A DNA stretch of 64,000 nucleotides. It comes from Sphingomonas sp. M1-B02 (GTDB taxonomy: Bacteria; Pseudomonadota; Alphaproteobacteria; Sphingomonadales; Sphingomonadaceae). The notes below the pieces were generated by a model, which did no database searches, was not told the DNA's origin, and saw only the letters and a program-made list of their open reading frames with translations. Made by a program: the position numbers and the translations under genes. Of this stretch, positions 8,833 through 16,562 are shown piece after piece. The first letter of the stretch is position 1. Each line of letters begins with the position of its first letter. The stretch is taken from NCBI RefSeq assembly GCF_026167525.1, contig NZ_CP110679.1, forward strand, positions 2,157,501 to 2,221,500. Direction: 5' to 3'.

Positions 8833-9591
8833 ATGCCCGAGACCACCCCAAGCGAAGCCGCCACCCGCCTCCCCGACCGGGCGTTGCTGCGCATCTCGGG
8901 CGAGGATGTCCGCGGCTTCCTCCAGGGACTGGTGACGCAGGATCTCGCGTCGGTGACCCCCGAGACCCCGCAATATGCCGGGCTGCTGACTCCGCAGGGC
9001 AAGGCGCTGTTCGACTTCATCTTATGGGCGGATGGGGAAGCAATCCTGATCGATTGCGAGACCGGGCAGCGCGATGCGCTCGCCCGCCGCCTGTCGATCT
9101 ACCGCCTGCGCCGCCCGGTCGCGATCGAGCCGATCGACGGCGGCGTCCACTGGTCTACCGGCGGCACGCGCGGCGTCCCCGACCCCCGCCTCGCGGCGCT
9201 AGGCCGGCGCTGGCTCGGTCCAGCGGAAGGCGCGCCGGCAACCGGCTGGCTCAAGCACCGCTTGTCGCTCGGCGTCACCGAAGGCGCGGCCGAGCTGGGC
9301 CAGGACAAGACTCTCTGGCTCGAATCCAACGCCGCCGAGCTGAACGGCGTCAGCTTCACCAAGGGCTGCTATGTCGGCCAGGAAAACACCGCCCGCATGC
9401 ACTACCGCGCCAAGGTCAACCGCCGACTGATGGTCGCGCCGCTGGGCGAGCCCGGTGAACGGACTCGCGCGGTCTATCCCGAGCTGGACCTGATGGTCGA
9501 GCTGCGCCGGGTGGAGGCGCTGGCAGATGCGCTGGTGCCGGACTGGTTGGGGCGCGCGCTGGCGACCGGCGGCGTTGACCCGGCCGCCTGA
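8833..9591 (+). CDS. ygfZ: YgfZ/GcvT-type folate-binding protein
   Basis: 252 residues. It contains the YgfZ signature KGCYVGQE at about residue 177, preceded by the N-terminal folate-binding blocks RISGEDVRGFLQGLVTQD and LTPQGKALFDFI. YgfZ is a folate-dependent accessory protein for iron-sulfur cluster assembly and repair, acting in the cytoplasm on enzymes such as radical-SAM proteins. The gene is divergent from pyrC, with only about 44 bp between start codons, so both promoters must share that space. Confidence 0.9.
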   Translation: MPETTPSEAATRLPDRALLRISGEDVRGFLQGLVTQDLASVTPETPQYAGLLTPQGKALFDFILWADGEAILIDCETGQRDALARRLSIYRLRRPVAIEPIDGGVHWSTGGTRGVPDPRLAALGRRWLGPAEGAPATGWLKHRLSLGVTEGAAELGQDKTLWLESNAAELNGVSFTKGCYVGQENTARMHYRAKVNRRLMVAPLGEPGERTRAVYPELDLMVELRRVEALADALVPDWLGRALATGGVDPAA

Positions 9592-9609
9592 CGGCCGAGT
9601 CCTTGTACT

Positions 9610-10497
9610 TCAGCCCGCGGGCCCGCCGGTTGGACAGTCCAGGTCAGCGGCATACACGCGCCATCCGGCCACGGTTGCCTGCCGCTCGCGCTCCGATCCG
9701 CCATTGTGGATGGCGCCGAACGACCTGCCGGTGATCTGGTTGAGAATGGCCTCGAGCCCATCCACGACCAAGGCTGGCCCATAGTGACGCATGCCCTCAA
9801 AAGCGTCTGCGGCGCGATTTACAAGGCTGATGTGCGGATCATTCAGTGGACGACGATCGTCCATCACGGCGATGATCGCGGGAACCGCGGGAGTGCCGAG
9901 CTTCTCGAGCCTTTGGAAGATGAGGCGCTGCTCGACACGATCCGCGCGGCCTAGCCGCGAGACCAGCTCGACCACCTCGTCGAAGTGCGGCCGTCGCGGG
10001 TCCGGGCGCCACGTCGATAGGATTCGTTCTTGGCGCGCTACCTCGGCCCGAACCGCCGCAAGCGCGATCTCGCTGGTGGGACGAAATGCGTCGGGCGTGG
10101 ATCCCGCAAAGAAGAGCTGTGGCCCTGCCTCATCGACTTGCACGAGGAAGGAAAGCGAAAGGGACCCGGAGCTATCGGCGAGCTGCTTTAAGGACGGGCT
10201 GTAAGTACGATCCTCAGAATAATGCCGCACGGTCAGGATGGAAGGGGCGCTACCTTTTATGATGTGTTCGACTTCAAGCGGGATTGAAATGTAGGACTGG
10301 CTCGGCGCAGCCATAATCGGGCCGCGCGCTCCAATTGGAATCGAACCGGCCACAATCAGGTGCGAGCTTGCGACAAGCCGAGCAAGGTCGAAGCTTGCGG
10401 GGCAGCCCACCGTTTCCATCTGCGGATGCGTCCAGCCGGCCGGACTCGCAAGGCCCAGCAACCAGCCAGCAAGCCAGCCCAACATGCCTTGGATCAT
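9610..10497 (-). CDS. Secreted protein of unknown function with HEAT-like C-terminus
   Basis: 295 residues from the ATG at 10497 (preceded by AAGGAA). A hydrophobic N-terminus (MLGWLAGWLLGLASPAGW) looks like a signal peptide, followed by a single cysteine region (GCPASFDLARLV). The middle has a beta-rich section in which ligand-type motifs are not recognisable, and the C-terminal third (RLEKLGTPAVPAIIAVMDDR) resembles one HEAT-type helical repeat. I do not recognise the family. It lies just downstream of the OmpA-porin terminator on the same strand, so it probably has its own promoter between 10498 and 10550. Confidence 0.6.
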   Translation of the reverse strand: MIQGMLGWLAGWLLGLASPAGWTHPQMETVGCPASFDLARLVASSHLIVAGSIPIGARGPIMAAPSQSYISIPLEVEHIIKGSAPSILTVRHYSEDRTYSPSLKQLADSSGSLSLSFLVQVDEAGPQLFFAGSTPDAFRPTSEIALAAVRAEVARQERILSTWRPDPRRPHFDEVVELVSRLGRADRVEQRLIFQRLEKLGTPAVPAIIAVMDDRRPLNDPHISLVNRAADAFEGMRHYGPALVVDGLEAILNQITGRSFGAIHNGGSERERQATVAGWRVYAADLDCPTGGPAG

Positions 10498-10550
10498 GGA
10501 ATTTCCTTCGTCTGCTGCAGAGTCAGCCAGAAGCCGCTGCCCGATTATCA

Positions 10551-10583
10551 AAGAAAAAGGGAGGCCGGTTTCCCGACCTCCCT
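10551..10583 (-). terminator. Intrinsic terminator of the porin gene
   Basis: On the minus strand a GGGAGGTCGG / CCGGCCTCCC hairpin with a short GAAA loop is followed by TTTTTCTTT, 33 bp after the stop codon of the OmpA-type porin. It is the clearest rho-independent terminator in the window. Confidence 0.9.
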
Positions 10584-10615
10584 CAATCTTGTCAGTCCTG
10601 ACGGACCGGCGGGGC

Positions 10616-11743
10616 TTAGTTGCCCGAACCGGGACCGTACATGACTTCCACGCGGCGGTTCTGCAGCTCGCGAACACCGTCGGCGGTCTCGACGCGCGGG
10701 CGGCTTTCGCCGAACGCTTCGGTCGAGATAACCGTCTCGGGGATCGTGCGCGTCAGATATGCCTTAACGGCATCTGCGCGGCGCTGCGACAGACCGACGT
10801 TGTAGCTTGCCGAACCCGAGCGATCGGCGTGACCTGCCAGCATGACCTGCGCGTTACCGCAGTTCTGGTAGTTGCTGATCGCATTGTCGAGGATGCTTGC
10901 TGCTTCCGGCGTGATGTCCGACTTATCCCAGTCGAAGAACACGATATACGGTCCGGGAGTGCACTGCACGGCCTGGGGCACGGGTGCCGGCTCCGGCGGC
11001 GGCGTGTAAGCCGGGGCAGGGGCGGGCTCGGGCGGAAGCGGAGCGGGCTCCGGCGCGCCGAAGTTGAACACCAGGCCACCCATGATGCTGTGCGACCGAT
11101 AACGGCCGTACCAGGGACGACCGGCTGCATCGACCAGCTCAACGCCGGGTGCGTTGAAGAAGCGATACTTCAGCGACACGTCGATATTGTCGTTGATCGG
11201 AGCGCGAACGCCCGCAATCGCCTGCCATGCAACGACCGTATCCGAATCGTCGATGAAGTCGCTGCGCGTGTTCAGACCCAGGCGGGTCTTGACGCGAGCA
11301 ACACCGAGGCCGGGGCCAACGAAGCCCTGAACGCCGTCATCGTCACCGAAGTCCCAGAGCGCATTGACCATGAAGCTGAGCGCCGAGCTGGTGCCGCCTG
11401 CATAGTCATACGCACGAGGAACGGCCGCGACGTTGGCGCCAGCCGCGTTTACGATCGGGAGCGGAACCCCCGAACGAACTCCGGTCACGTTCGCCGAACG
11501 ATAGCCGACTTCGGCTTCGAGGCGGACGGGGCCCAGGTCATAACCCACAGTGCCGGCAACGTCATAGCCGGCGCGATGATCGACGCTCACGGTGTCCTTG
11601 ACACCCGAAACGTCCCAATCGATATCTTCGACCAGCATCGCGCCGCCTTCGACACCCACATACCACGCATCGTCGCGGGCGAGGGCGGGCGTGCTCAGCG
11701 CGGTCGTCGCAAGTGCCAGTGTAAAGGCAAGCTTCCGCATCAT
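10616..11743 (-). CDS. OmpA-type outer-membrane protein (beta-barrel plus peptidoglycan-binding domain)
   Basis: 375 residues. A signal peptide (KLAFTLALATTALSTPALA) is followed by an N-terminal eight-stranded barrel of the opacity/OmpA type (residues about 25-215), a proline-rich linker of PAPAP repeats (about 218-245), and a C-terminal OmpA domain with FFDWDKSDITPEA and GHADRSGSASYN; the last contacts diaminopimelate in peptidoglycan. A codon-level clue to high expression is the lower GC and more uniform codon use than in neighbours. A strong Shine-Dalgarno run (AAAGGGGATT) precedes the tandem ATGs, and a strong terminator follows. It is probably a major structural porin linking outer membrane and cell wall. 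Confidence 0.9.
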   Translation of the reverse strand: MMRKLAFTLALATTALSTPALARDDAWYVGVEGGAMLVEDIDWDVSGVKDTVSVDHRAGYDVAGTVGYDLGPVRLEAEVGYRSANVTGVRSGVPLPIVNAAGANVAAVPRAYDYAGGTSSALSFMVNALWDFGDDDGVQGFVGPGLGVARVKTRLGLNTRSDFIDDSDTVVAWQAIAGVRAPINDNIDVSLKYRFFNAPGVELVDAAGRPWYGRYRSHSIMGGLVFNFGAPEPAPLPPEPAPAPAYTPPPEPAPVPQAVQCTPGPYIVFFDWDKSDITPEAASILDNAISNYQNCGNAQVMLAGHADRSGSASYNVGLSQRRADAVKAYLTRTIPETVISTEAFGESRPRVETADGVRELQNRRVEVMYGPGSGN

Positions 11744-11848
11744 AATCCCCTTTCTTAGTTGTCACTACGGACAGCGACAAACTCACTACCGAAACGAGGG
11801 TTTCCGCGCAAGCGCACAAATCCGAGGGTGTTGCATGTGGGCCACAGG

Positions 11849-13258
11849 TTAGTCGACTCCGACCAGACCATGCACACGCAAAGCACCCAGGACTGCGGTA
11901 ATCGCAGCCCTCGCTTCGGCATCAACCACCATCCCCCCTTCGGGTTCCACCACAGGTGCCGCTCGTGGCCCAACCACTTGCAGACCCTCGACAAATTGTT
12001 TTCCATGAAGCTCCGCGAGCCGCCATTCGCCCGTGGAAAAGACCGCGAAGCCACCCGCCGCGCCCCTCCAGACCCGCATTCCCTCGCGAGGAGCAAGGAA
12101 TCGCCAGCCGCCTTCGCCCCATCCCGCAAGCGAATCGGCATTGCCGGCCCAGGCGCCGGTCGGCGCGTTGCCGACGATCCAGCAATCGCCGGGCGCGGGA
12201 TCGTCGGGCGGTGCGTCGAGCGGCCCGCTTATCACCGCACCTTGCACGGCGATATCGAGCAGCGCCGTCGCGTAGAAATGCACGAACGGCTTGTTCGAAT
12301 AGGGATCGCGCAAAATCTGCGTCTCCCCCCGCTCGGCGATCAGATAGCCGGCCCGGAAATTGCCGAATGCGATCGACAGCGAGTTCGCCGCCACGTCGGG
12401 CATGTCCTCGGCCTCGACCACCGGATAGCCAAGCAAGGTCGCCGGCTGCCCGGCGGCAAGCGAAGGCGCCCACAAAAACGCCCCGTCGCTCGTCTTGAAC
12501 TTGCGGATCCGCGCCAAAGTCGCCGAATTCATCACCCAGCTCGCCCCCTGGCGATACGGCGTGCGCAGCGACTGGACGAGGTCGATCAACTTCTCCTCGG
12601 GGTTCGCCGAGAAGGCCCCCGCCGCCCCGCTCGCCAGATATTGCAGCGTCCCGAACGCGCGCACCCCGTCGCCGGTCGCCGCGGTCGGCGCGGCCAGGAA
12701 GCCCTTCGGCTTGTTGGTCCCGTTGCCGCCCACGAACGCCGCGCCCTCCGCCGCCGCGAACTCGCGCGCTACTTCGCCCGCCAGCCACTGCTCGACGTCG
12801 AACGCCACGTCGTCGAGCATCGCCTGGCTCGCCGCCGGATTGGCGTAGAGATCGCCCATCGGCGGCGCGATCTCGTTGAACACCGGCGTATCGGTCTCGT
12901 CGCGCGCCGCGGTCTCCGCCGCCCAGCCGCTCTCGAAACCGCCGCTCGTCACCAGCTTGCGGTAGCCGCTCGACCCGACCTTCACGACATTGGCGATCGC
13001 CCGAATGGGCGAGATCGCCTACAGCGTCGCATCGATCGTCGCGTCGATCTCCTGCGGCACCGCATAGCCGCCAGCGGCATCGCTCGCGCCGCTCAGCGCC
13101 TTCATCTCGAGCGCACCCGCCCCGGCGCGCAAATAGCCCTCGAACGCCGCACTCCCCACCGGCCGTCCCCCCGCCAGCATCGGCCGAACCGGCGGCAGCC
13201 CCGCCTGCTCCACCGCGTCGAAGCTCGCCTCGATCGCATCCGCCTTCACCTCGATCAT
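11849..13258 (-). pseudogene. HK97-type major capsid gene with internal amber, fused to a DUF2793 remnant
   Basis: From the ATG at 13258 the frame encodes 79 residues of a GTA/HK97-type capsid protein (start MIEVKADAIEASFDAVEQ), then a TAG at 13019-13021, then continues in the same frame with capsid sequence (ISPIRAIANVVKVGSSGY; later NPAASQAMLDDVAFDVEQWL, GFLAAPTA, ILRDPYSNKPFVHFYAT). At about 12263-12271 capsid sequence ends abruptly and joins in frame to ALLDIAVQGAVI, PGDCWIVG, WRFLAPREGMRVW and VVDAEARAAITAVLGALRVHGL, which is the body of a DUF2793 phage/GTA protein lacking its first 25 or so residues. In related clusters these two genes lie at opposite ends, with all tail genes between them. 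I infer an in-frame deletion. The product cannot be a functional capsid without stop suppression. Confidence 0.85.
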
Positions 13259-13284
13259 GTCCTTCTCCCGCTCACACCAAAAAA

Positions 13285-13350
13285 CTCCTCCCCGAGCTCG
13301 CTCGGGGAGGGGGACCGCCCGCAAAGCGGGTGGTGGAGGGGCCCCGCCGC
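13285..13350 (+). repeat. Dispersed palindromic repeat, family 1, copy E
   Basis: Two consecutive hairpins, CTCCCCGAGCTCGCTCGGGGAG and ACCGCCCGC/GCGGGTGGT, followed by GGAGGGGCC. Same layout as the copies at 40674, 41068, 46211 and 46293. It lies between the stop of the helical-repeat gene and the start of the capsid gene, inside the GTA-like operon. Confidence 0.8.
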
Positions 13351-13401
13351 AGGCGATTCCCCCGATTGATAGATCTAATCGCTGTGCTCGACAGGGCACG
13401 G

Positions 13402-13911
13402 CTAGCCGAGCATGCGCCACTCCGGCGGCACACCGCTCGAACAGCACTCCAACGCCTCCCGCAATGTCGCGTCGAACGCGTCATCCCGGTCTGCACCGAG
13501 CTCGGCGACGATCGCTTCCAGCGCCGGCATTAGCGAGGCATCGGCCACGATAGCCGCAGCCTCCAGCACCATCGAGGAGATCCATTCACCCTCGAGCAGC
13601 GCCGCGACCCGCGGCAGTGCCGTCACCCGGTCGCGCACTGCCACGCCAATCAGCGCTTCTAAACTCGCCTCATGATGTGGATCGTCCATGCCTGCCACGA
13701 GCGCGGCGCGCACCTCCGGCGTGTCGAGGCTCGACTGCTGCAACAGGCACAATGCCCAGTCGCGATTGGCCGCGTCGGCATCTCGCGTCAGGGAGATCAG
13801 CTTCGCCGCCCGCCAATCCTCCGTTGGCCCGCCCGACAGCGGCAGTTCGCGACGGATCAAGTCGCGCAAGAACGCAGACGGGGGTCGATAGCCTTCCTTA
13901 TTGTCGCTCAT
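13402..13911 (-). CDS. Alpha-helical (HEAT-like) protein within the GTA block
   Basis: 169 residues from the ATG at 13911, overlapping the end of the protease gene by 14 bp. Sequence such as RDWALCLLQQSSLDTPEVRAAL and HHEASLEALIGVAV looks like helical repeats of the HEAT type. I do not know a GTA or prophage structural protein like it, and it stands where capsid normally follows protease directly. Alternatives are a passenger (moron) gene or a host gene trapped during decay of the cluster. Codon use and GC match the surrounding genome. Confidence 0.65.
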   Translation of the reverse strand: MSDNKEGYRPPSAFLRDLIRRELPLSGGPTEDWRAAKLISLTRDADAANRDWALCLLQQSSLDTPEVRAALVAGMDDPHHEASLEALIGVAVRDRVTALPRVAALLEGEWISSMVLEAAAIVADASLMPALEAIVAELGADRDDAFDATLREALECCSSGVPPEWRMLG

Positions 13912-14311
13912 CCCGCATTGTCGCAATTTCCTTTGGCAAATCGCAAGCCACCGCATGCACCCGCGCCAGCGGCTGCATCGGGCTCGCCACCAGGCTCACC
14001 TCCAGCAGCTGCAGCTCGGATATCTCGCGCAGCCGCCCGCGCGTCGCCTGGCGAACGCGGTAGCCGAATGACAGCCCGTTCACCGCGCCCTTCGCGACCA
14101 GCGCGGCCAGCGCCGGCGCCTCGACGCGCCCGATCACCCGCAGACCGCGGCTATCCTCCTCGAGCCCCTCGATCGCCCCCACCGGCTCCCCGCGATGCTG
14201 CCAAAGCAACGGCACCGTCCCAGACAGCCGGAACGCCCCCCGCCGCACCACGTCGCCCCCGCGATCCGGAGCATCGAACACCGCCGCATATCCCGCGAAC
14301 CGCACGCTCAC
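13898..14311 (-). CDS. HK97-family prohead protease (GTA g4-like)
   Basis: 137 residues starting at a GTG (14311) that overlaps the stop of the preceding small gene (GTGA). The S78-type protease features are present: FAGYAAVFDAPDRGGDVVRRGAF at the N-terminus, LLWQHRGEPVGAIEGLEED with the candidate catalytic histidine, and the serine-bearing VNGLSFGYRV. In HK97-type particles it trims the scaffold arm of the capsid protein during maturation. It lies in the expected place between portal and capsid. The length is short but typical for GTA-type proteases. Confidence 0.85.
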   Translation of the reverse strand: MSVRFAGYAAVFDAPDRGGDVVRRGAFRLSGTVPLLWQHRGEPVGAIEGLEEDSRGLRVIGRVEAPALAALVAKGAVNGLSFGYRVRQATRGRLREISELQLLEVSLVASPMQPLARVHAVACDLPKEIATMRDERQ

Positions 14312-14616
14312 TTCAGCCAGCCCGGAAACCCCAGCTTCACCGCCAGCCCGACCAGCAGCAGCGCCGCGCCCATCCGCCCGACCCAGGCGAAGGCCGCCTT
14401 GAACGCAGACTTCTTGGCATCGCGCCACGATCCCAGCAGTTCGCGCAGCTCGGCCATGTCCTTCGCCGCGCCCAGATCGGCGAGCCCCAGCCGCGCCAGC
14501 GCCCGCTCCGCGCCCAGCTCGCCGGCTTCCTCGGCGATCGCGCGCAGCGTCGCCAGATCGGCGCCGTCCTCCTTCGCCTGGCGCATAAGCTGCGCCAGCA
14601 CACCCGTCTCGCTCAT
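14308..14616 (-). CDS. Small membrane protein between portal and protease (GTA g3.5 position)
   Basis: 102 residues from the ATG at 14616, overlapping the portal stop (ATGA). The first 70 residues are charged and helical (LAQLMRQAKEDGADLATLRA, AKDMAELRELLGSW); the end is one hydrophobic helix (WVGRMGAALLLVGLAVKLGF). Position and size match the small gene found between portal and protease in RcGTA-like clusters, whose role is not well defined. Translational coupling on both sides shows it belongs to the head operon. Confidence 0.75.
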   Translation of the reverse strand: MSETGVLAQLMRQAKEDGADLATLRAIAEEAGELGAERALARLGLADLGAAKDMAELRELLGSWRDAKKSAFKAAFAWVGRMGAALLLVGLAVKLGFPGWLK

Positions 14617-15716
14617 AGCCCCAATAGCTCCCTTCGCTCCGCGTCGGTCAGGAAACCTGCCGCGCTCACCTGCCGCCACAGCCGTTCGCGGTCCTCCGCC
14701 AGCGCGGTCACTCGATTCAGGTCCGGCCGCAGCCAGGCATCGGCGAACCAGCCGCCCAGCGCCTGCCCCAGCCCGCTCAAGATCGTGTCGGCCACCGGCA
14801 AAATTGCCAGCCGCCACAAGGCGCGGTTGGCCTCGCGATAATTGGCATAGGCATTGTCCCCCGGCAGCCCGAGCAGCATCGGCGGCACCCCGAAGGCCAG
14901 CGCGATCTCGCGCGCCGCCGCGGCCTTGAGCCCGACGAAATCCATGTCCGCGGGGCTCAGGCTCATCGCCTGCCATTTGAGCCCGCCCTCGAGCAGCATC
15001 GGCCGGCCGGCATTGCTCGCCCCGGCAAACCCCGCCTCCATCTCGCGCTTGAGCCGCTCATATTGGTCGGGCGACAGCACCGCGCCGTCGCCGCCGTCAT
15101 AGACCAACGCCCCCGAGGGCCGCGCGGCGTTGTCGAGCAACGCCTTGTTCCAGCGCGTCGCGGCATTGTGGATCGCCACCGCGCCCGCCGCCGCGCCCAA
15201 ACAACCGAGCCCATAATGGTCGTCGACCGGCGAAAAGGCCTTGATATGCACCACCGCCGGCCGCCCGCTCGGATCCTCCGCGACCAGCCGGCTGACATGC
15301 TCGCCAACCCGGTAGCGATAGGCCAGCGGCCAGCCCCCCGCATCGGCCTCCACCGTCACCCGCTCGGGCCGCAGCGCGAACAGTTCGGCCACCCGCCCCT
15401 CGCCGTCGGCCAGGATCTGGAGATAGGCATTGCCGTGCAGCAACAAATGCGCCGCGACGCTCTCGATCAAAACCTGCCCGCCCGATCGCGCCTGCGCCAG
15501 CGCCACCAGCGCCGGATCGCTCGCGAGCAATGGCATCCCGCCGATGCCCTCGCTCACCAGCTTCACCGCGCGCTGCACCACGGGATTGTGACAATAGCCC
15601 TCGCGCACCTGCGCCTCATAGCTGCGCGGCCATTCGCCGAACGCCGCGGTCATTCCCCCACGCGCCAAAGGCGGCCGAGCGCCCTCACGCCCGGCCTTGC
15701 GTCCGAACCATTTCAT
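14613..15716 (-). CDS. Phage/GTA portal protein (HK97 family)
   Basis: 367 residues from the ATG at 15716 (MKWFGRKAGREG). Family blocks include GYCHNPVVQRAVKLVSEGIG, LLLHGNAYLQILADGEGRV, LRPERVTVEADAGGWPLAY, and FGVPPMLLGLPGDNAYANYR. The portal forms the dodecameric ring at one capsid vertex through which DNA is packaged and to which the neck attaches. The gene follows the terminase genes after a spermidine-synthase-like gene and an inverted-repeat element, and precedes the g3.5-like gene with an ATGA overlap. It looks intact. Confidence 0.9.
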   Translation of the reverse strand: MKWFGRKAGREGARPPLARGGMTAAFGEWPRSYEAQVREGYCHNPVVQRAVKLVSEGIGGMPLLASDPALVALAQARSGGQVLIESVAAHLLLHGNAYLQILADGEGRVAELFALRPERVTVEADAGGWPLAYRYRVGEHVSRLVAEDPSGRPAVVHIKAFSPVDDHYGLGCLGAAAGAVAIHNAATRWNKALLDNAARPSGALVYDGGDGAVLSPDQYERLKREMEAGFAGASNAGRPMLLEGGLKWQAMSLSPADMDFVGLKAAAAREIALAFGVPPMLLGLPGDNAYANYREANRALWRLAILPVADTILSGLGQALGGWFADAWLRPDLNRVTALAEDRERLWRQVSAAGFLTDAERRELLGL

Positions 15717-15761
15717 GGCTGTCTCCCGATTTCGAAAGGCTCGCGCGAGCCGCAAGCCACC

Positions 15762-15870
15762 CGTCACCCCCGCGAAGGCGGGGGCCCATCTCCCGGACGA
15801 TCAACAAAATACAGCTGCGCTACTTCGCGGCAAAGGCACGAGATGGGCCCCGGCCTTCGCCGGGGTGACG
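15762..15870. repeat. 109-bp inverted-repeat element, family 2
   Basis: Two 31-bp arms (15762-15792 and 15840-15870) are inverted copies of each other at 29 of 31 positions; each contains a CCCCGCGAAGGCGGGG-type hairpin ending in GTGACG. Between them lie 47 bp of unrelated sequence. It sits between the portal start and the spermidine-synthase-like stop. Related half-elements occur near 23672 and 62300. Confidence 0.85.
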
Positions 15871-15884
15871 ATCGGCTGTTCAGC

Positions 15885-16553
15885 CTATCGCTTCTGGCCG
15901 AACCAGATCACATGCCGCGGCCCCTTGCCGTTGGACCGAGCCCGCACCGCAACCTCATCCACCAGGAAATCCGCATCGCGCATCCGCTGCTTGAACTTCG
16001 CGTCGGGCGCCGCCGACCATACCGCCAATATCCCCCCCGGCTTCAGCGCCGCCCGCGCCGCCGCCAGTCCCCGGTCCGAATAGAGCCCGTCATTCCCTCG
16101 CCGCGTCAGCCCTTCCGGGCCATTGTCGACATCCAGCAGGATCGCGTCATAGGTCCCCCGCGCATCGCGGATCATCGCCCCGACATCGTCGAACACCACA
16201 TGGACGCGCTTGTCGTCCAGACAGTCGCCGGTCAGGGCCACCATCGGCCCGCGCGCCCATTCGATGATCTTGGGCACCAGCTCGCTCACCGTCACCCGCG
16301 CATTCTTGCCGAGCATCGCCAGCGCCGCGCGCAGCGTGAAGCCCATCCCATATCCGCCGATCAGCAGATGCGCGTCGCGCCGCCCCAGCCGCTCGAGCGT
16401 CATCTCGGCCAGCGCCTCCTCCGAACCGCTCATCCGGCTGTTCATCAGCTCGTTGCGCTCGAGTACGATCATGTGGTCGTCGCCGCGCCGGAACAGCCGC
16501 AGCGGCTCGCCGCCGGGAACCTCGGTCTCGTCGATCAGGATGCGTGGTATCAT
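15885..16553 (-). CDS. Spermidine-synthase-like methyltransferase-fold protein
   Basis: 222 residues from the ATG at 16553 (a GTG two codons earlier is possible). It has the spermidine synthase core without the N-terminal domain of the full enzyme: LLIGGYGMGFTLRAAL is the nucleotide-binding glycine loop, VTVSELVPKIIEWA the acidic end of strand 2, and YDAILLDVDNGPEG the catalytic-pocket aspartates. True aminopropyltransferases are about 280 residues or longer, so this may be a methyltransferase or a degenerate relative. It sits between terL and portal, where RcGTA has no gene; a similar gene beside prophage-like clusters of sphingomonads would not surprise me, but I cannot check. Confidence 0.75.
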   Translation of the reverse strand: MIPRILIDETEVPGGEPLRLFRRGDDHMIVLERNELMNSRMSGSEEALAEMTLERLGRRDAHLLIGGYGMGFTLRAALAMLGKNARVTVSELVPKIIEWARGPMVALTGDCLDDKRVHVVFDDVGAMIRDARGTYDAILLDVDNGPEGLTRRGNDGLYSDRGLAAARAALKPGGILAVWSAAPDAKFKQRMRDADFLVDEVAVRARSNGKGPRHVIWFGQKR

Positions 16554-16562
16554 CCCCACCCC

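Noticed and set aside
13285..13350. Short palindromic repeats as CRISPR
   Set aside because: Copies are few, scattered, not regularly spaced, in both orientations and without spacers or cas genes; no CRISPR array is visible in the window.
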